A stretch of DNA of 11,779 nt from Actinomycetota bacterium (GTDB taxonomy: Bacteria; Actinomycetota; Coriobacteriia; Anaerosomatales; Anaerosomataceae), in the NCBI GenBank assembly GCA_011372845.1, contig DSAI01000005.1:1-11779 (forward strand), in the 5' to 3' direction. The number at the start of each line of letters is the position of its first letter. Position 1 is the first letter of the stretch. Position numbers and translations under genes: made by a program. Below the pieces are notes generated by a model. It was not told the origin of the DNA and ran no database searches. It was given only the letters and a program-made list of their open reading frames with translations. This document shows, in pieces, positions 1 to 7,335 of this stretch.

Positions 1-1027
1 GCATGCTCGACAGGCGCTTGAAGAACGGAGCGTTGTTGTCGACCCAGTTCAGGCCGCCGCAGCCGATGCACGGGGCGCCCGACTGGACACACCAGCTGAC
101 CGAACGGTTCCAGCGGGTGATGGGGCACTGCGTGTACGTCTGCGGACCCTTGCAGCCGACCTTGTAGAGGCAGTAACCCATGGCCTCTTCAGGGCTGCCG
201 AACTCGGTGACGAACTCACCGTTCTCGAAGTGCCCGCGGCGCGGGCAGTTGTCGTGGATCGTGGAGCCCACGATGTACTCCGGATACAGGAGTGTGACGT
301 CCGCATCACGGTAGTTGTCACGGTAGTTCTTTGCGAGCAGGGCGGTCTTGTCGAGGAACGTCGCCGGATCGTCTTCGGCGACGAGCAGCCACTGCACGAC
401 CATGGCGACGACCCACTCGGGGCTCGTCGGGCAGCAGGGGAGGTTGACCACCGGGGTGGCCACCTTCACGCTGTCGAGGAACGACTGGACACCGATGCCG
501 CCGGCGGGGTTCGGGTGGGCATAGACCCAGCCGCCGTCCACCGCGCATGCGCCCACCGCGAGGATCGCCTGAGCGCCTGCGGCGGCCTTCTCCAGGATGT
601 CCTTGCCCTTGTGGCCGTTGATGAGAAGGGTGTTCCCGTCCTCGCCCATCATGACGGCGCCTTCGTAGATCAGCAGGTAGTTGCCGGCTTCGATGGTGTC
701 GTCGACGTTCTTCTCGGCGTACTCGCCGGCGGCGGCCATGATCGTCTCGAAGTAGTTGAGTGAGAGCAGTTCGAGCACGATCGTGGCGACGTCGGGCGAG
801 TCCACCTGAGCTATGGACTCCGTGCAGCCGCTGCACGAGCCGCCATTGAGCCAGAGCGCGGGCTTCAGCTTCGCGCCTTTCTCGACGGCCGCAGCGATCT
901 GCGGAGCGGCTGCTTCGGTGAGCCCGAGCATCGCGGCGACGTAGCCGCAGTACTTCATGAAGTCGCGACGGCTTACACCGCGTACCGCAAGCAGGTCGTA
1001 AATCGCACCGTGCGCCTCTTGCGCCAT
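1..1027 (-). CDS. [NiFe] hydrogenase small subunit, Tat-exported, C-terminus beyond left edge
   Basis: This is the electron-transfer subunit of a membrane-side [NiFe] uptake hydrogenase; it carries Fe-S clusters that take electrons from the NiFe site in the large subunit, which should lie just left of the window. A Tat motif SRRDFMK at residues 19-25 precedes a hydrophobic stretch. Proximal-cluster ligands are visible in GSCSGC (C65, C68), GACAVDGG (C161) and CCPTSPEW (C199). Distal-cluster ligands are H258, C261, C286 and C292. The medial cluster has C301, C320 and C323, plus an extra Cys (C313) where most group 1 enzymes have Pro. Glycines occupy the positions of the two extra proximal cysteines of oxygen-tolerant enzymes, so this looks like a standard, oxygen-sensitive type. 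The start is fixed by a perfect AAGGAGGTG eight bases upstream. At least 342 residues are present and the reading frame is still open at base 1. Subgroup within group 1 is not assigned. Confidence 0.95.
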   Translation of the reverse strand, partial: MAQEAHGAIYDLLAVRGVSRRDFMKYCGYVAAMLGLTEAAAPQIAAAVEKGAKLKPALWLNGGSCSGCTESIAQVDSPDVATIVLELLSLNYFETIMAAAGEYAEKNVDDTIEAGNYLLIYEGAVMMGEDGNTLLINGHKGKDILEKAAAGAQAILAVGACAVDGGWVYAHPNPAGGIGVQSFLDSVKVATPVVNLPCCPTSPEWVVAMVVQWLLVAEDDPATFLDKTALLAKNYRDNYRDADVTLLYPEYIVGSTIHDNCPRRGHFENGEFVTEFGSPEEAMGYCLYKVGCKGPQTYTQCPITRWNRSVSWCVQSGAPCIGCGGLNWVDNNAPFFKRLSSM

Positions 1028-1033
1028 GCCATA

Positions 1034-1042
1034 CACCTCCTT
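1034..1042 (-). promoter_or_regulatory. Strong ribosome binding site of the hydrogenase gene
   Basis: The minus strand reads AAGGAGGTG, a full match to the anti-Shine-Dalgarno end of 16S rRNA, with about eight bases before the ATG at 1027. Another ATG five bases closer to the site is in a different frame and too near. This site therefore decides the start of the hydrogenase gene. Confidence 0.85.
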
Positions 1043-1058
1043 GGTGTTGGAACGTAGC

Positions 1059-1103
1059 CTACAGTGCGGTTGAAACTGAGTGACCGGGCCTTACGCCCGG
1101 CAC
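1059..1103 (-). other. Candidate leader ORF (14 codons) upstream of hydrogenase
   Basis: On the minus strand a very purine-rich run containing GGAGGGAGGAGGG is followed eight bases later by a GTG that opens a 14-codon frame, VPGVRPGHSVSTAL, ending in TAG 31 bases before the hydrogenase ATG. The spacing is what a real ribosome binding site would have. The frame is very short and GTG is frequent in this DNA, so this may be chance. No codon run suggests classical attenuation. Confidence 0.25.
1084..1100 (-). promoter_or_regulatory. Stem-loop in hydrogenase leader
   Basis: CCGGGC and GCCCGG form a perfect six-pair GC stem around a five-base loop, roughly 57 bases upstream of the hydrogenase start. 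There is no U-run on either side, so it is not a classical intrinsic terminator. It could stabilise the leader or sequester part of the candidate leader ORF, inside which it lies. Confidence 0.4.
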
Positions 1104-1134
1104 GCGCGTATCCCTCCTCCCTCCTTTCGCGCGT
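1102..1134 (-). promoter_or_regulatory. Stem-loop displaying a G-rich, Shine-Dalgarno-like loop
   Basis: ACGCGCG (1102-1108) and CGCGCGT (1128-1134) are exact complements. The intervening 19 bases, read on the minus strand, contain GGAGGGAGGAGGG, which holds several ribosome-binding-site matches and four G-runs that could also form a two-tier G-quadruplex. This is seen directly; any regulatory role is inferred. Confidence 0.4.
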
Positions 1135-1162
1135 ACGGAAACGGGTAGCCTGAAACGCGGTA

Positions 1163-1196
1163 CGCGGTGTCCCGGTGCGGGACGGTACGGACCGCG
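1163..1196. promoter_or_regulatory. Bulged stem-loop, 11 pairs
   Basis: CGCGGT (1163-1168) pairs with ACCGCG (1191-1196), and the adjacent GTCCC (1169-1173) pairs with GGGAC (1179-1183), leaving a five-base loop and a seven-base bulge on the right arm. The two coaxial helices suggest real RNA structure, but the DNA is GC-rich and the transcribed strand is unknown. Confidence 0.35.
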
Positions 1197-1359
1197 AGGC
1201 CTTCTGACTGAGGTGATCGAGCCGATGTAGGGAGGGGTGGGTCGGAGAGCATGGCGCGACCAGTGCCAGCATGAGACGCTGGTCGTGCGTCTGTGGTCCG
1301 TGATGGGTAGCGCTGGATACGATGAGCGTGCAGGCGCATAGATCCGTTATCCCCTCGCC

Positions 1360-1375
1360 GAGCCGCGTTCGGCTC
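1360..1375. promoter_or_regulatory. Stem-loop, 6 pairs with 4-base loop
   Basis: GAGCCG and CGGCTC pair perfectly around CGTT. No T-run follows on either strand, so an intrinsic terminator is not supported. The role is unknown. Confidence 0.3.
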
Positions 1376-1479
1376 CGATGCATAGGATACATGCACCCGC
1401 TGTCTCGCGTCCATGCTCTTGGGGCAAGTGCTTCGTGTCACATCTGTGTGCCGAGCGGGTCGCTGGACGGCAGGAATCG

Positions 1480-1510
1480 GCCCGTGCACGTCTAATAGTG
1501 ACGTGTGGGC
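1480..1510 (+). promoter_or_regulatory. Inverted repeat upstream of DUF2249 gene
   Basis: CACGTC (1487-1492) and GACGTG (1500-1505) flank TAATAGT, the most AT-rich stretch nearby. An outer GCCC/GGGC pair (1480-1483 and 1507-1510) extends the dyad. It sits about 30 bases before the likely DUF2249 start, so it may be an operator over a -10-like region or an mRNA hairpin. No regulator can be assigned from the sequence. Confidence 0.35.
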
Positions 1511-1538
1511 AACCGGTGGCGTGGAACGGGGTGAGCGG

Positions 1539-1799
1539 GTGGCGCAAGTGGCCAACGGGCTGGTCATCGATCTGCGGGGCGTGACGCCCTCGATGCGGCG
1601 CCCTCTTGTCTTCGCGGTCATCGACCGGATGGTCGACTTGGAGTGCGAGGACAGCATGGTGGTCATCTGCGACCACGACCCGTCCGGTCTGAGATACCAA
1701 CTCGACCTCAGACGCGAGTCCCGGGGCATGTTCGAGTTCGACTGCGATCAGCGGCTCGACGGCGCGTGGGTCGCGCTGATCCGACGCCGCCTCCGCTAG
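1539..1799 (+). CDS. DUF2249 domain protein
   Basis: This small protein of about 86 residues matches the DUF2249 pattern: an opening VIDLRG strand, an R-P-L-V-F helix, a DHDP motif at residues 45-48 followed by an LRYQLD strand, and a terminal W-V-A-L-I strand. The family has a TusA/SirA-like fold and often sits near genes of nitrogen-oxide, haem or anaerobic metabolism; its biochemical role is not settled. The frame is open back to an ATG at 1413, but the translation before about residue 40 of that longer frame is unlike the family. GTG at 1539 or 1548 is the more likely start; the latter has GGGTGG six bases upstream. It converges with the HAD gene, with seven bases between stops and no clear terminator. 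Confidence 0.75.
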   Translation: MAQVANGLVIDLRGVTPSMRRPLVFAVIDRMVDLECEDSMVVICDHDPSGLRYQLDLRRESRGMFEFDCDQRLDGAWVALIRRRLR

Positions 1800-1806
1800 T
1801 CTCCGG

Positions 1807-2502
1807 TCAAAGCAGACGCGGCAGCAGGTCTGCGAGGTCGTCCAGATCGCCGGCGAAATCCGCGGGAACACTCTTGTGCGGCCCCACATAGAACGTCTGC
1901 ATGCCGATGTCGGATGCCGGCATGTCCAGAGCCCGGTCGTCGCCCACCATCATACAGTCGCGCGGATCGGTCTCGAGCAGTTCGCATGTCTGCTGGTAGT
2001 ACTCGGCAAGAGGCTTGCATGCCCGCATCTGTTCGTATGTGGTGACGACCTGGACGGGCAGGTCGTGGACGCCTGCCCAGCGCAGCCGGTGATCGATCGC
2101 CACGCGAGGGAAGATGGGGTTCGTGGCTATGGCCACGCGCAGGCCGAGGTCGATCGCTGTGGAGACCGCCCGCCGCGCGCCCTTGGCGGGGCAGGCCGCG
2201 CCGACGAGCGTAGGGAAGACCTCGGCGTAGAACGACTCGAACACGGGCCAGTGCAGCTCCATGTCCACTCCGGACCGCTCAAGCATGTGCGCGAAGAAGA
2301 CATCACGGTTGGTGCGTCCCGGGTGGGGATCCATCATCGCCCGGACAGAGTGCGTGAGGGACTCCATGAACACGGAGCGCTCTCCATCCGATGCGAATAT
2401 CGGACGTGCGGCACCCTCCAGCGCGACGAAGTACCTGCGCAGGAAGGCGTCGAGGTCCAGGTCGAGCAGGGTGCCGTCGAGATCGAACAGGACCGCGCGC
2501 AT
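1807..2502 (-). CDS. HAD-superfamily phosphatase (phosphoglycolate phosphatase/YjjG-like)
   Basis: This 231-residue protein has all four HAD motifs: DLDGT with nucleophile D7 and acid D9, T127 in IATNP, K163 in CKPLAEYY, and GDDRALD with D188 and D189 for the metal. An alpha-helical cap (about residues 20-90) marks subfamily I, as in phosphoglycolate phosphatase, nucleotidase YjjG and beta-phosphoglucomutase. It should be a soluble Mg-dependent hydrolase of small phosphorylated metabolites, but the substrate cannot be read from the sequence and no pathway neighbours help. GGAGGG eight bases before the ATG supports the start. It is divergent from the Crp/Fnr gene and appears to be transcribed alone. 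Confidence 0.9.
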   Translation of the reverse strand: MRAVLFDLDGTLLDLDLDAFLRRYFVALEGAARPIFASDGERSVFMESLTHSVRAMMDPHPGRTNRDVFFAHMLERSGVDMELHWPVFESFYAEVFPTLVGAACPAKGARRAVSTAIDLGLRVAIATNPIFPRVAIDHRLRWAGVHDLPVQVVTTYEQMRACKPLAEYYQQTCELLETDPRDCMMVGDDRALDMPASDIGMQTFYVGPHKSVPADFAGDLDDLADLLPRLL

Positions 2503-2622
2503 AGAGAGAACCCTCCGTTGGTGGTCGTGTGCAGTGCTCCGCGGGCCGCCTGGACGGGTGCCCGGCAGACAGGCTGGCGTGCGTATCGCCCCGCCCTACG
2601 CTTTGTGGACGAGCGCATCGTG

Positions 2623-2635
2623 TAGTGTTTCACTA
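2623..2635 (+). promoter_or_regulatory. Perfect dyad upstream of the Crp/Fnr gene, possible operator
   Basis: TAGTG and CACTA flank TTT, a perfect 13-base palindrome about 36 bases before the regulator's ATG, in the gap between the divergent HAD and regulator genes. Crp/Fnr proteins bind dyads and often regulate themselves, so an autoregulatory site is plausible. The sequence is not the FNR (TTGAT-N4-ATCAA) or CRP (TGTGA-N6-TCACA) consensus, and no clear promoter hexamers can be placed around it. Confidence 0.35.
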
Positions 2636-2670
2636 TGAAGCATTCGGCACAAACTGACGATGAGTAGGGT

Positions 2671-3369
2671 ATGTCAACGGCATCAGCGAGATCGGTCATA
2701 GTCGCCAGACTCCGGGAAGACCCCGTGTTCGCTCCGCTCAGCGAGGACGAGCTCGACTCGTTGGCTTCCCTGATGTCATATCGCGAGTACCCCAAGGGCG
2801 CGTTCATCGTCACCAAGGGCGACCTGTCGAACGCGGTCTTCATGCTGGTCGGCGGTTGTGTGAAGATATCGCTTGCCTCGCCGGAGGGCCGGGAGTTGGC
2901 CCTTGATTACCTCGAACCGCCGTCGTACTTCGGCGAGATGGGAACCGTGGACGTTGATGGGCGGTCGGCCGATGTGATAGCCACCACCGACGTCGAGGTG
3001 GTGATCATCGAAGAGAAGGACCTCGAGTACGTCTTCCGCATCCGTCCGCAACTCGCGGTCACCCTTGTCGCTTCGTTCTCGGACAGGCTCCGTGAGATGG
3101 TCACCCGCCTGGAGGGAATGGCGTTCCATGACGCGACCCACCGGGTGATGCGCGTGATGCTCAATGTGGCCACGGCCTCGTATGAGTCGCGTGGGGTCCC
3201 GGTCATCGAGGGGCTGACGCACTACGAGATCGCCACTCTGGCGGGCACGTCGCGAGAGACCGCGAGCAGGGTCGTGTCGAATCTCGCGCGCGAAGGGGTC
3301 GTGGCCACGAAGGGCAGGAAGATCGTGGTCGACCTGTTCGGCTTGCGCGACCTGGTGGAGAAGGACTGA
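2671..3369 (+). CDS. Crp/Fnr-family transcriptional regulator
   Basis: This 232-residue protein has a cyclic-nucleotide-binding beta-roll (about residues 15-130), a long dimer helix, and a C-terminal winged helix-turn-helix. The recognition helix contains SRETAS (194-199), matching the SRET of CRP. The ligand pocket keeps E89 in FGEMG and R98-S99 in GRSADV, the residues that contact the phosphate-ribose of cAMP in CRP, so binding of cAMP or another nucleotide is possible. Only one cysteine is present, so it cannot be an Fe-S FNR sensor. An in-frame TAG at 2665-2667 rules out the upstream ATG at 2635. ATG 2671 is therefore the start, with only a weak GGGT-type binding site. Targets are unknown; the nearby hydrogenase, DUF2249 and b5-like genes are candidates by proximity only. 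Confidence 0.92.
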   Translation: MSTASARSVIVARLREDPVFAPLSEDELDSLASLMSYREYPKGAFIVTKGDLSNAVFMLVGGCVKISLASPEGRELALDYLEPPSYFGEMGTVDVDGRSADVIATTDVEVVIIEEKDLEYVFRIRPQLAVTLVASFSDRLREMVTRLEGMAFHDATHRVMRVMLNVATASYESRGVPVIEGLTHYEIATLAGTSRETASRVVSNLAREGVVATKGRKIVVDLFGLRDLVEKD

Positions 3370-3458
3370 CCGGATCCATCCTCGCGGACCGTTGTATCCT
3401 GCACGTTCCCGGCGGGTATGAACCTATGGTGTCCGGACCACATCCGAAGGGAGTCGCC

Positions 3459-3686
3459 GTGAAGGAGTTCACGCTCGAGGAGCTGAAGAAGTACGACGGC
3501 CAGGATGGGAGGCCCGCCTACGTGGCGTACGACGGCGTCGTCTACGACGTGTCGGACAGCGCGATGTGGGACGATGGCGATCACATGGGGGCGCATTCGG
3601 CGGGGGAGGACCTCACCGAGGCGCATGACGAGGCGCCGCACGACGTCCACATCCTCGACTATCCCAAGGTGGGGACGCTGGCCTAG
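3459..3686 (+). CDS. Small cytochrome b5-like haem/steroid-binding protein
   Basis: This protein of 75 residues is a single small cytochrome b5-like domain: an F-T-L-E-E-L start, AYDGVVYDVSDS, then W37, H42, H46, AGEDLTEAH, APH (H61) and a PKVGTL end. This is the compact bacterial b5-like class lacking the HPGG of classical b5; the histidines are the likely haem ligands. There is no signal peptide or membrane segment, so it should be cytosolic and may pass electrons or bind a small hydrophobic ligand. The longer frame to ATG 3426 is possible, but GTG 3459 has AAGGGAG five bases upstream and starts exactly where the domain does. It lies 89 bases after the Crp/Fnr gene and may share its transcript. 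Confidence 0.85.
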   Translation: MKEFTLEELKKYDGQDGRPAYVAYDGVVYDVSDSAMWDDGDHMGAHSAGEDLTEAHDEAPHDVHILDYPKVGTLA

Positions 3687-4987
3687 GAGCGGCGCAGGAC
3701 CGTGACCGTCTCCAGGTGGTACGTCTGAGGGAAGAGGTCGACCGGGACGAACCTGTCGGCCACGTATCCTGCCTCGGCGAGTCTGGAGACATCGCGGGCA
3801 AGCGTGGCGGGGTCGCACGATACATACACGATCGAAGGGATGCGGGCGCTCACGAGCGCTCGCATCCCGCGTTCGGAGAGGCCGGAGCGCGGCGGGTCGA
3901 CCAGCGCCGCATCGAGATGATCCAGTTCGGAGAGAGCGTATGCGGCGTCGCCAGGCACGATGTCGGCGTCGAGATCCGCATCTTCGAGGTTCTGGCGGAG
4001 GTCGCCGAGCGCGTACTTCGACGCCTCGATCGCGACGACCTCACCCGCTGCCCTGGCAAGCGGTAACGTGAAGGTGCCCACGCCCGCATAGAGGTCGGCA
4101 ACGCGCATCGTGCCGTCAGCGGCCAGGGCGGCCACCGCCTCCTCTCGGAGGAGGGCCGCCGCAGCGGTGTTCACCTGGAAGAAGCTGGGGGACGACACTT
4201 GATAGGCATCGCCAGCGAGCTTCTCATGCCAGACTCCCTTGCCCGCGAGGACTTCGACCTGCGACACGTCCCTCACGTCGGATCCGAGCCTGACGATGCT
4301 CCGGGTCACGGAGCGCGCGCCCGTGGACTCGGCAAGGATCCTCGAGCCTATGGCACGCGGGAACGGACCGGGTGCGGTGCGGACATCCACGGCCAGGTCA
4401 CGCGATGACGATGCGCGTATGGATGCGCGGAGGATGTCGGTGGCGCCACGCGATGAAAGGAACGTGAGCGCCCCGGCCAGCGACTTGGGGAGCTTCGCAC
4501 GTGGTTTGGGGAGAAGCAGGCACGTATCGACCCGCACCACGTCGTTGGTGCCGGCCTTCGTGAAGCCGACCACAGGCCTGTCGCCGACGCTGGCAACCGA
4601 GAGTTCGATCTTGTTGCGATAGCCGTACTCCTGTGGCGACGCGACCGTCTCGGCGACCTCGGGCCCGGTGAGGTGTCCGATGCGCGTCAATGCGTCGACT
4701 AGGATGCGGCGCTTCTCGGCAAGTTGCCGGTCGCGACTCACGTGCTGCCAGTGGCACCCGCCACAAACGCCGAAGTAGGGGCACGGCGGCTCGACCCGAT
4801 CGGGCGAGGGGTCGTGGATCTCCGCGATGGAGGCGCGTACCCATCGGTCGTGATCCTCGACGACCTCCACTGTCGCTTCATCGCCGGGGCAGCCGAGCCT
4901 GACGAAGGCGGTCCGCCCGTCGGGAAGTCTCGCCACGCCGTCCCCGCCGTGTGCTAGGCTCTTTATCGTTACGCGCGCACGATCCAT
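3683..4987 (-). CDS. RlmD/TrmA-type RNA uracil-C5 methyltransferase
   Basis: This 434-residue protein methylates C5 of a uridine in rRNA or tRNA using S-adenosylmethionine. An N-terminal TRAM domain (about 1-60) is followed by a four-cysteine Fe-S site: C69, C75 and C78 in CPYFGVCGGC, with C156 in DTCLL. The SAM site is VADLYAGVG (296-304), then DPPRSG near 367. The catalytic cysteine is C391 in YVSCDP, and the general base is E426 in HLETV. The architecture fits 23S rRNA methyltransferases such as RlmD or RlmCD, but which uridine is modified cannot be told here. ATG 4987 is chosen over ATG 5011 because GGAAAGGA lies five bases upstream and the TRAM domain starts there. It is divergent from the PilT-type gene. 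Confidence 0.93.
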   Translation of the reverse strand: MDRARVTIKSLAHGGDGVARLPDGRTAFVRLGCPGDEATVEVVEDHDRWVRASIAEIHDPSPDRVEPPCPYFGVCGGCHWQHVSRDRQLAEKRRILVDALTRIGHLTGPEVAETVASPQEYGYRNKIELSVASVGDRPVVGFTKAGTNDVVRVDTCLLLPKPRAKLPKSLAGALTFLSSRGATDILRASIRASSSRDLAVDVRTAPGPFPRAIGSRILAESTGARSVTRSIVRLGSDVRDVSQVEVLAGKGVWHEKLAGDAYQVSSPSFFQVNTAAAALLREEAVAALAADGTMRVADLYAGVGTFTLPLARAAGEVVAIEASKYALGDLRQNLEDADLDADIVPGDAAYALSELDHLDAALVDPPRSGLSERGMRALVSARIPSIVYVSCDPATLARDVSRLAEAGYVADRFVPVDLFPQTYHLETVTVLRRS

Positions 4988-5049
4988 TCGCGTCCTTTCC
5001 GTCCGCACCATGATAGCCGGAGACCCGGGGGAACGGGTTGACCGTCGGA

Positions 5050-5064
5050 CGGCCGAAACGGCCG
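5050..5064. promoter_or_regulatory. Short hairpin in divergent intergenic region
   Basis: CGGCCG repeats on both sides of AAA and can fold as a compact hairpin. It lies between the methyltransferase and PilT-type starts, about 50 bases before the latter. It could be part of the 5' leader; no promoter was confidently located in this 124-base gap. Confidence 0.25.
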
Positions 5065-5095
5065 CGCCCGAAGGGCACCGTGTGGTCTCACGAAC

Positions 5096-5102
5096 GAGGA
5101 GG
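5096..5102 (+). promoter_or_regulatory. Ribosome binding site deciding the PilT-type start
   Basis: GAGGAGG lies nine bases before GTG 5112. It supports that start over the longer frame from ATG 5010, whose extra 34 residues are Arg-rich and resemble no domain, whereas the receiver fold begins directly at 5112. Confidence 0.75.
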
Positions 5103-5111
5103 TTCCGTCAG

Positions 5112-6824
<1,713 letters not shown>

Positions 6825-6847
6825 GGACGCACGCGTCGCACGGCGTG

Positions 6848-6874
6848 ACAGGCGGGGTCGCGGATCCCGCCTGT
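6848..6874 (+). terminator. Perfect 9-pair hairpin after pilT
   Basis: ACAGGCGGG (6848-6856) and CCCGCCTGT (6866-6874) are exact complements around a nine-base loop, 23 bases after the pilT stop and 20 bases before the next start. No T-run follows, so it is either a U-independent terminator or an mRNA-stabilising stem. It makes a natural boundary between pilT and the following run of genes. Confidence 0.5.
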
Positions 6875-6894
6875 GTCGTCACCAGGGAGGTCGC

Positions 6895-7335
6895 ATGATG
6901 GATACCGTCAAGGTCAAGTGGAACGGCAAGCGCCGGTTCATCGGGTGGGATGAGGCCGGTCACGGCCTGGTGATGGACGCGAAGGCCGAGTACGGCGGCG
7001 ATGACAGCGGTGCGTCTCCGGTGCAGCTCGTCCTGTATGGAATCGCGGGCTGCACGGCGATGGACGTGATCTCAATCCTCGAGAAGAAGCGGCAGACGGT
7101 GCTGGATCTCGAGATCGAAGTGCGTGGGACGAAACGCACCGACGACTATCCCAAGATATACGAGCACATCGAGGTCGAGTACATCGTGACGGGCATCGGC
7201 GTGAAGCCAGAGGCCGTCGCCCGAGCCGTAGAGCTCTCCGAGGAGAAGTACTGCTCCGTGAAGGGCATGTTCGGCCCCCAGGTGGAGGTCGTCACATCGT
7301 ACCGGGTGATCGAGGCGGACCTTGCCGGTGACTGA
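6895..7335 (+). CDS. OsmC-family protein
   Basis: This 146-residue protein belongs to the OsmC/Ohr superfamily, some of whose members reduce organic hydroperoxides through a Cys pair. Both family cysteines are visible, C53 in GIAGCTAMDV and C120 in KYCSVKGM, after an N-terminal beta-strand segment. The GCTAMDV form resembles the YhfA-like branch more than classical OsmC or Ohr, so peroxidase activity is possible but not assured. It would be cytosolic and dimeric. GGGAGG precedes ATG 6895 by four bases and ATG 6898 by seven; the latter may be the real start and would remove one residue. Its end overlaps the next gene by eight bases, so it is translationally coupled to the glycosyltransferase and probably heads that operon. 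Confidence 0.9.
   Translation: MMDTVKVKWNGKRRFIGWDEAGHGLVMDAKAEYGGDDSGASPVQLVLYGIAGCTAMDVISILEKKRQTVLDLEIEVRGTKRTDDYPKIYEHIEVEYIVTGIGVKPEAVARAVELSEEKYCSVKGMFGPQVEVVTSYRVIEADLAGD

Larger units (their letters stand above)
1028..1538. other. Gene-poor, hairpin-rich region between hydrogenase and DUF2249 gene
   Basis: No reading frame here resembles a known protein; the open frames crossing it on both strands have low-complexity Arg/Ser/Pro-rich translations and disagree with each other. It does hold a series of perfect stem-loops (1084-1100, 1102-1134, 1163-1196, 1266-1282, 1360-1375 and 1480-1510). It must contain the promoters of two diverging genes, but I could not find a convincing -35/-10 pair on either strand. 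I saw no tRNA signature and could not match any riboswitch class that I know by sight. Some of the stems may belong to a long structured hydrogenase leader. Confidence 0.6.

Noticed and set aside
1413..1538. N-terminal extension of the DUF2249 protein to ATG 1413
   Set aside because: The added segment is Arg/Gly/Thr-rich, resembles no family member and would run through the inverted repeat at 1480-1510.
973..1729. Minus-strand open frames crossing the region upstream of the hydrogenase
   Set aside because: They overlap each other, the DUF2249 gene and the hydrogenase start in conflicting frames and show low-complexity Arg/Ser/Pro content; no domain is visible.
3203..3818. Minus-strand frames opposite the b5-like gene
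   Set aside because: The plus strand gives a clean b5-like domain with a good ribosome binding site; the opposite frames have no recognisable content.
5038..5066. TTGACC as a -35 element for pilT
   Set aside because: The -10 position at 16-18 base spacing is GC-only (GCCGCG-like), so no promoter can be supported.
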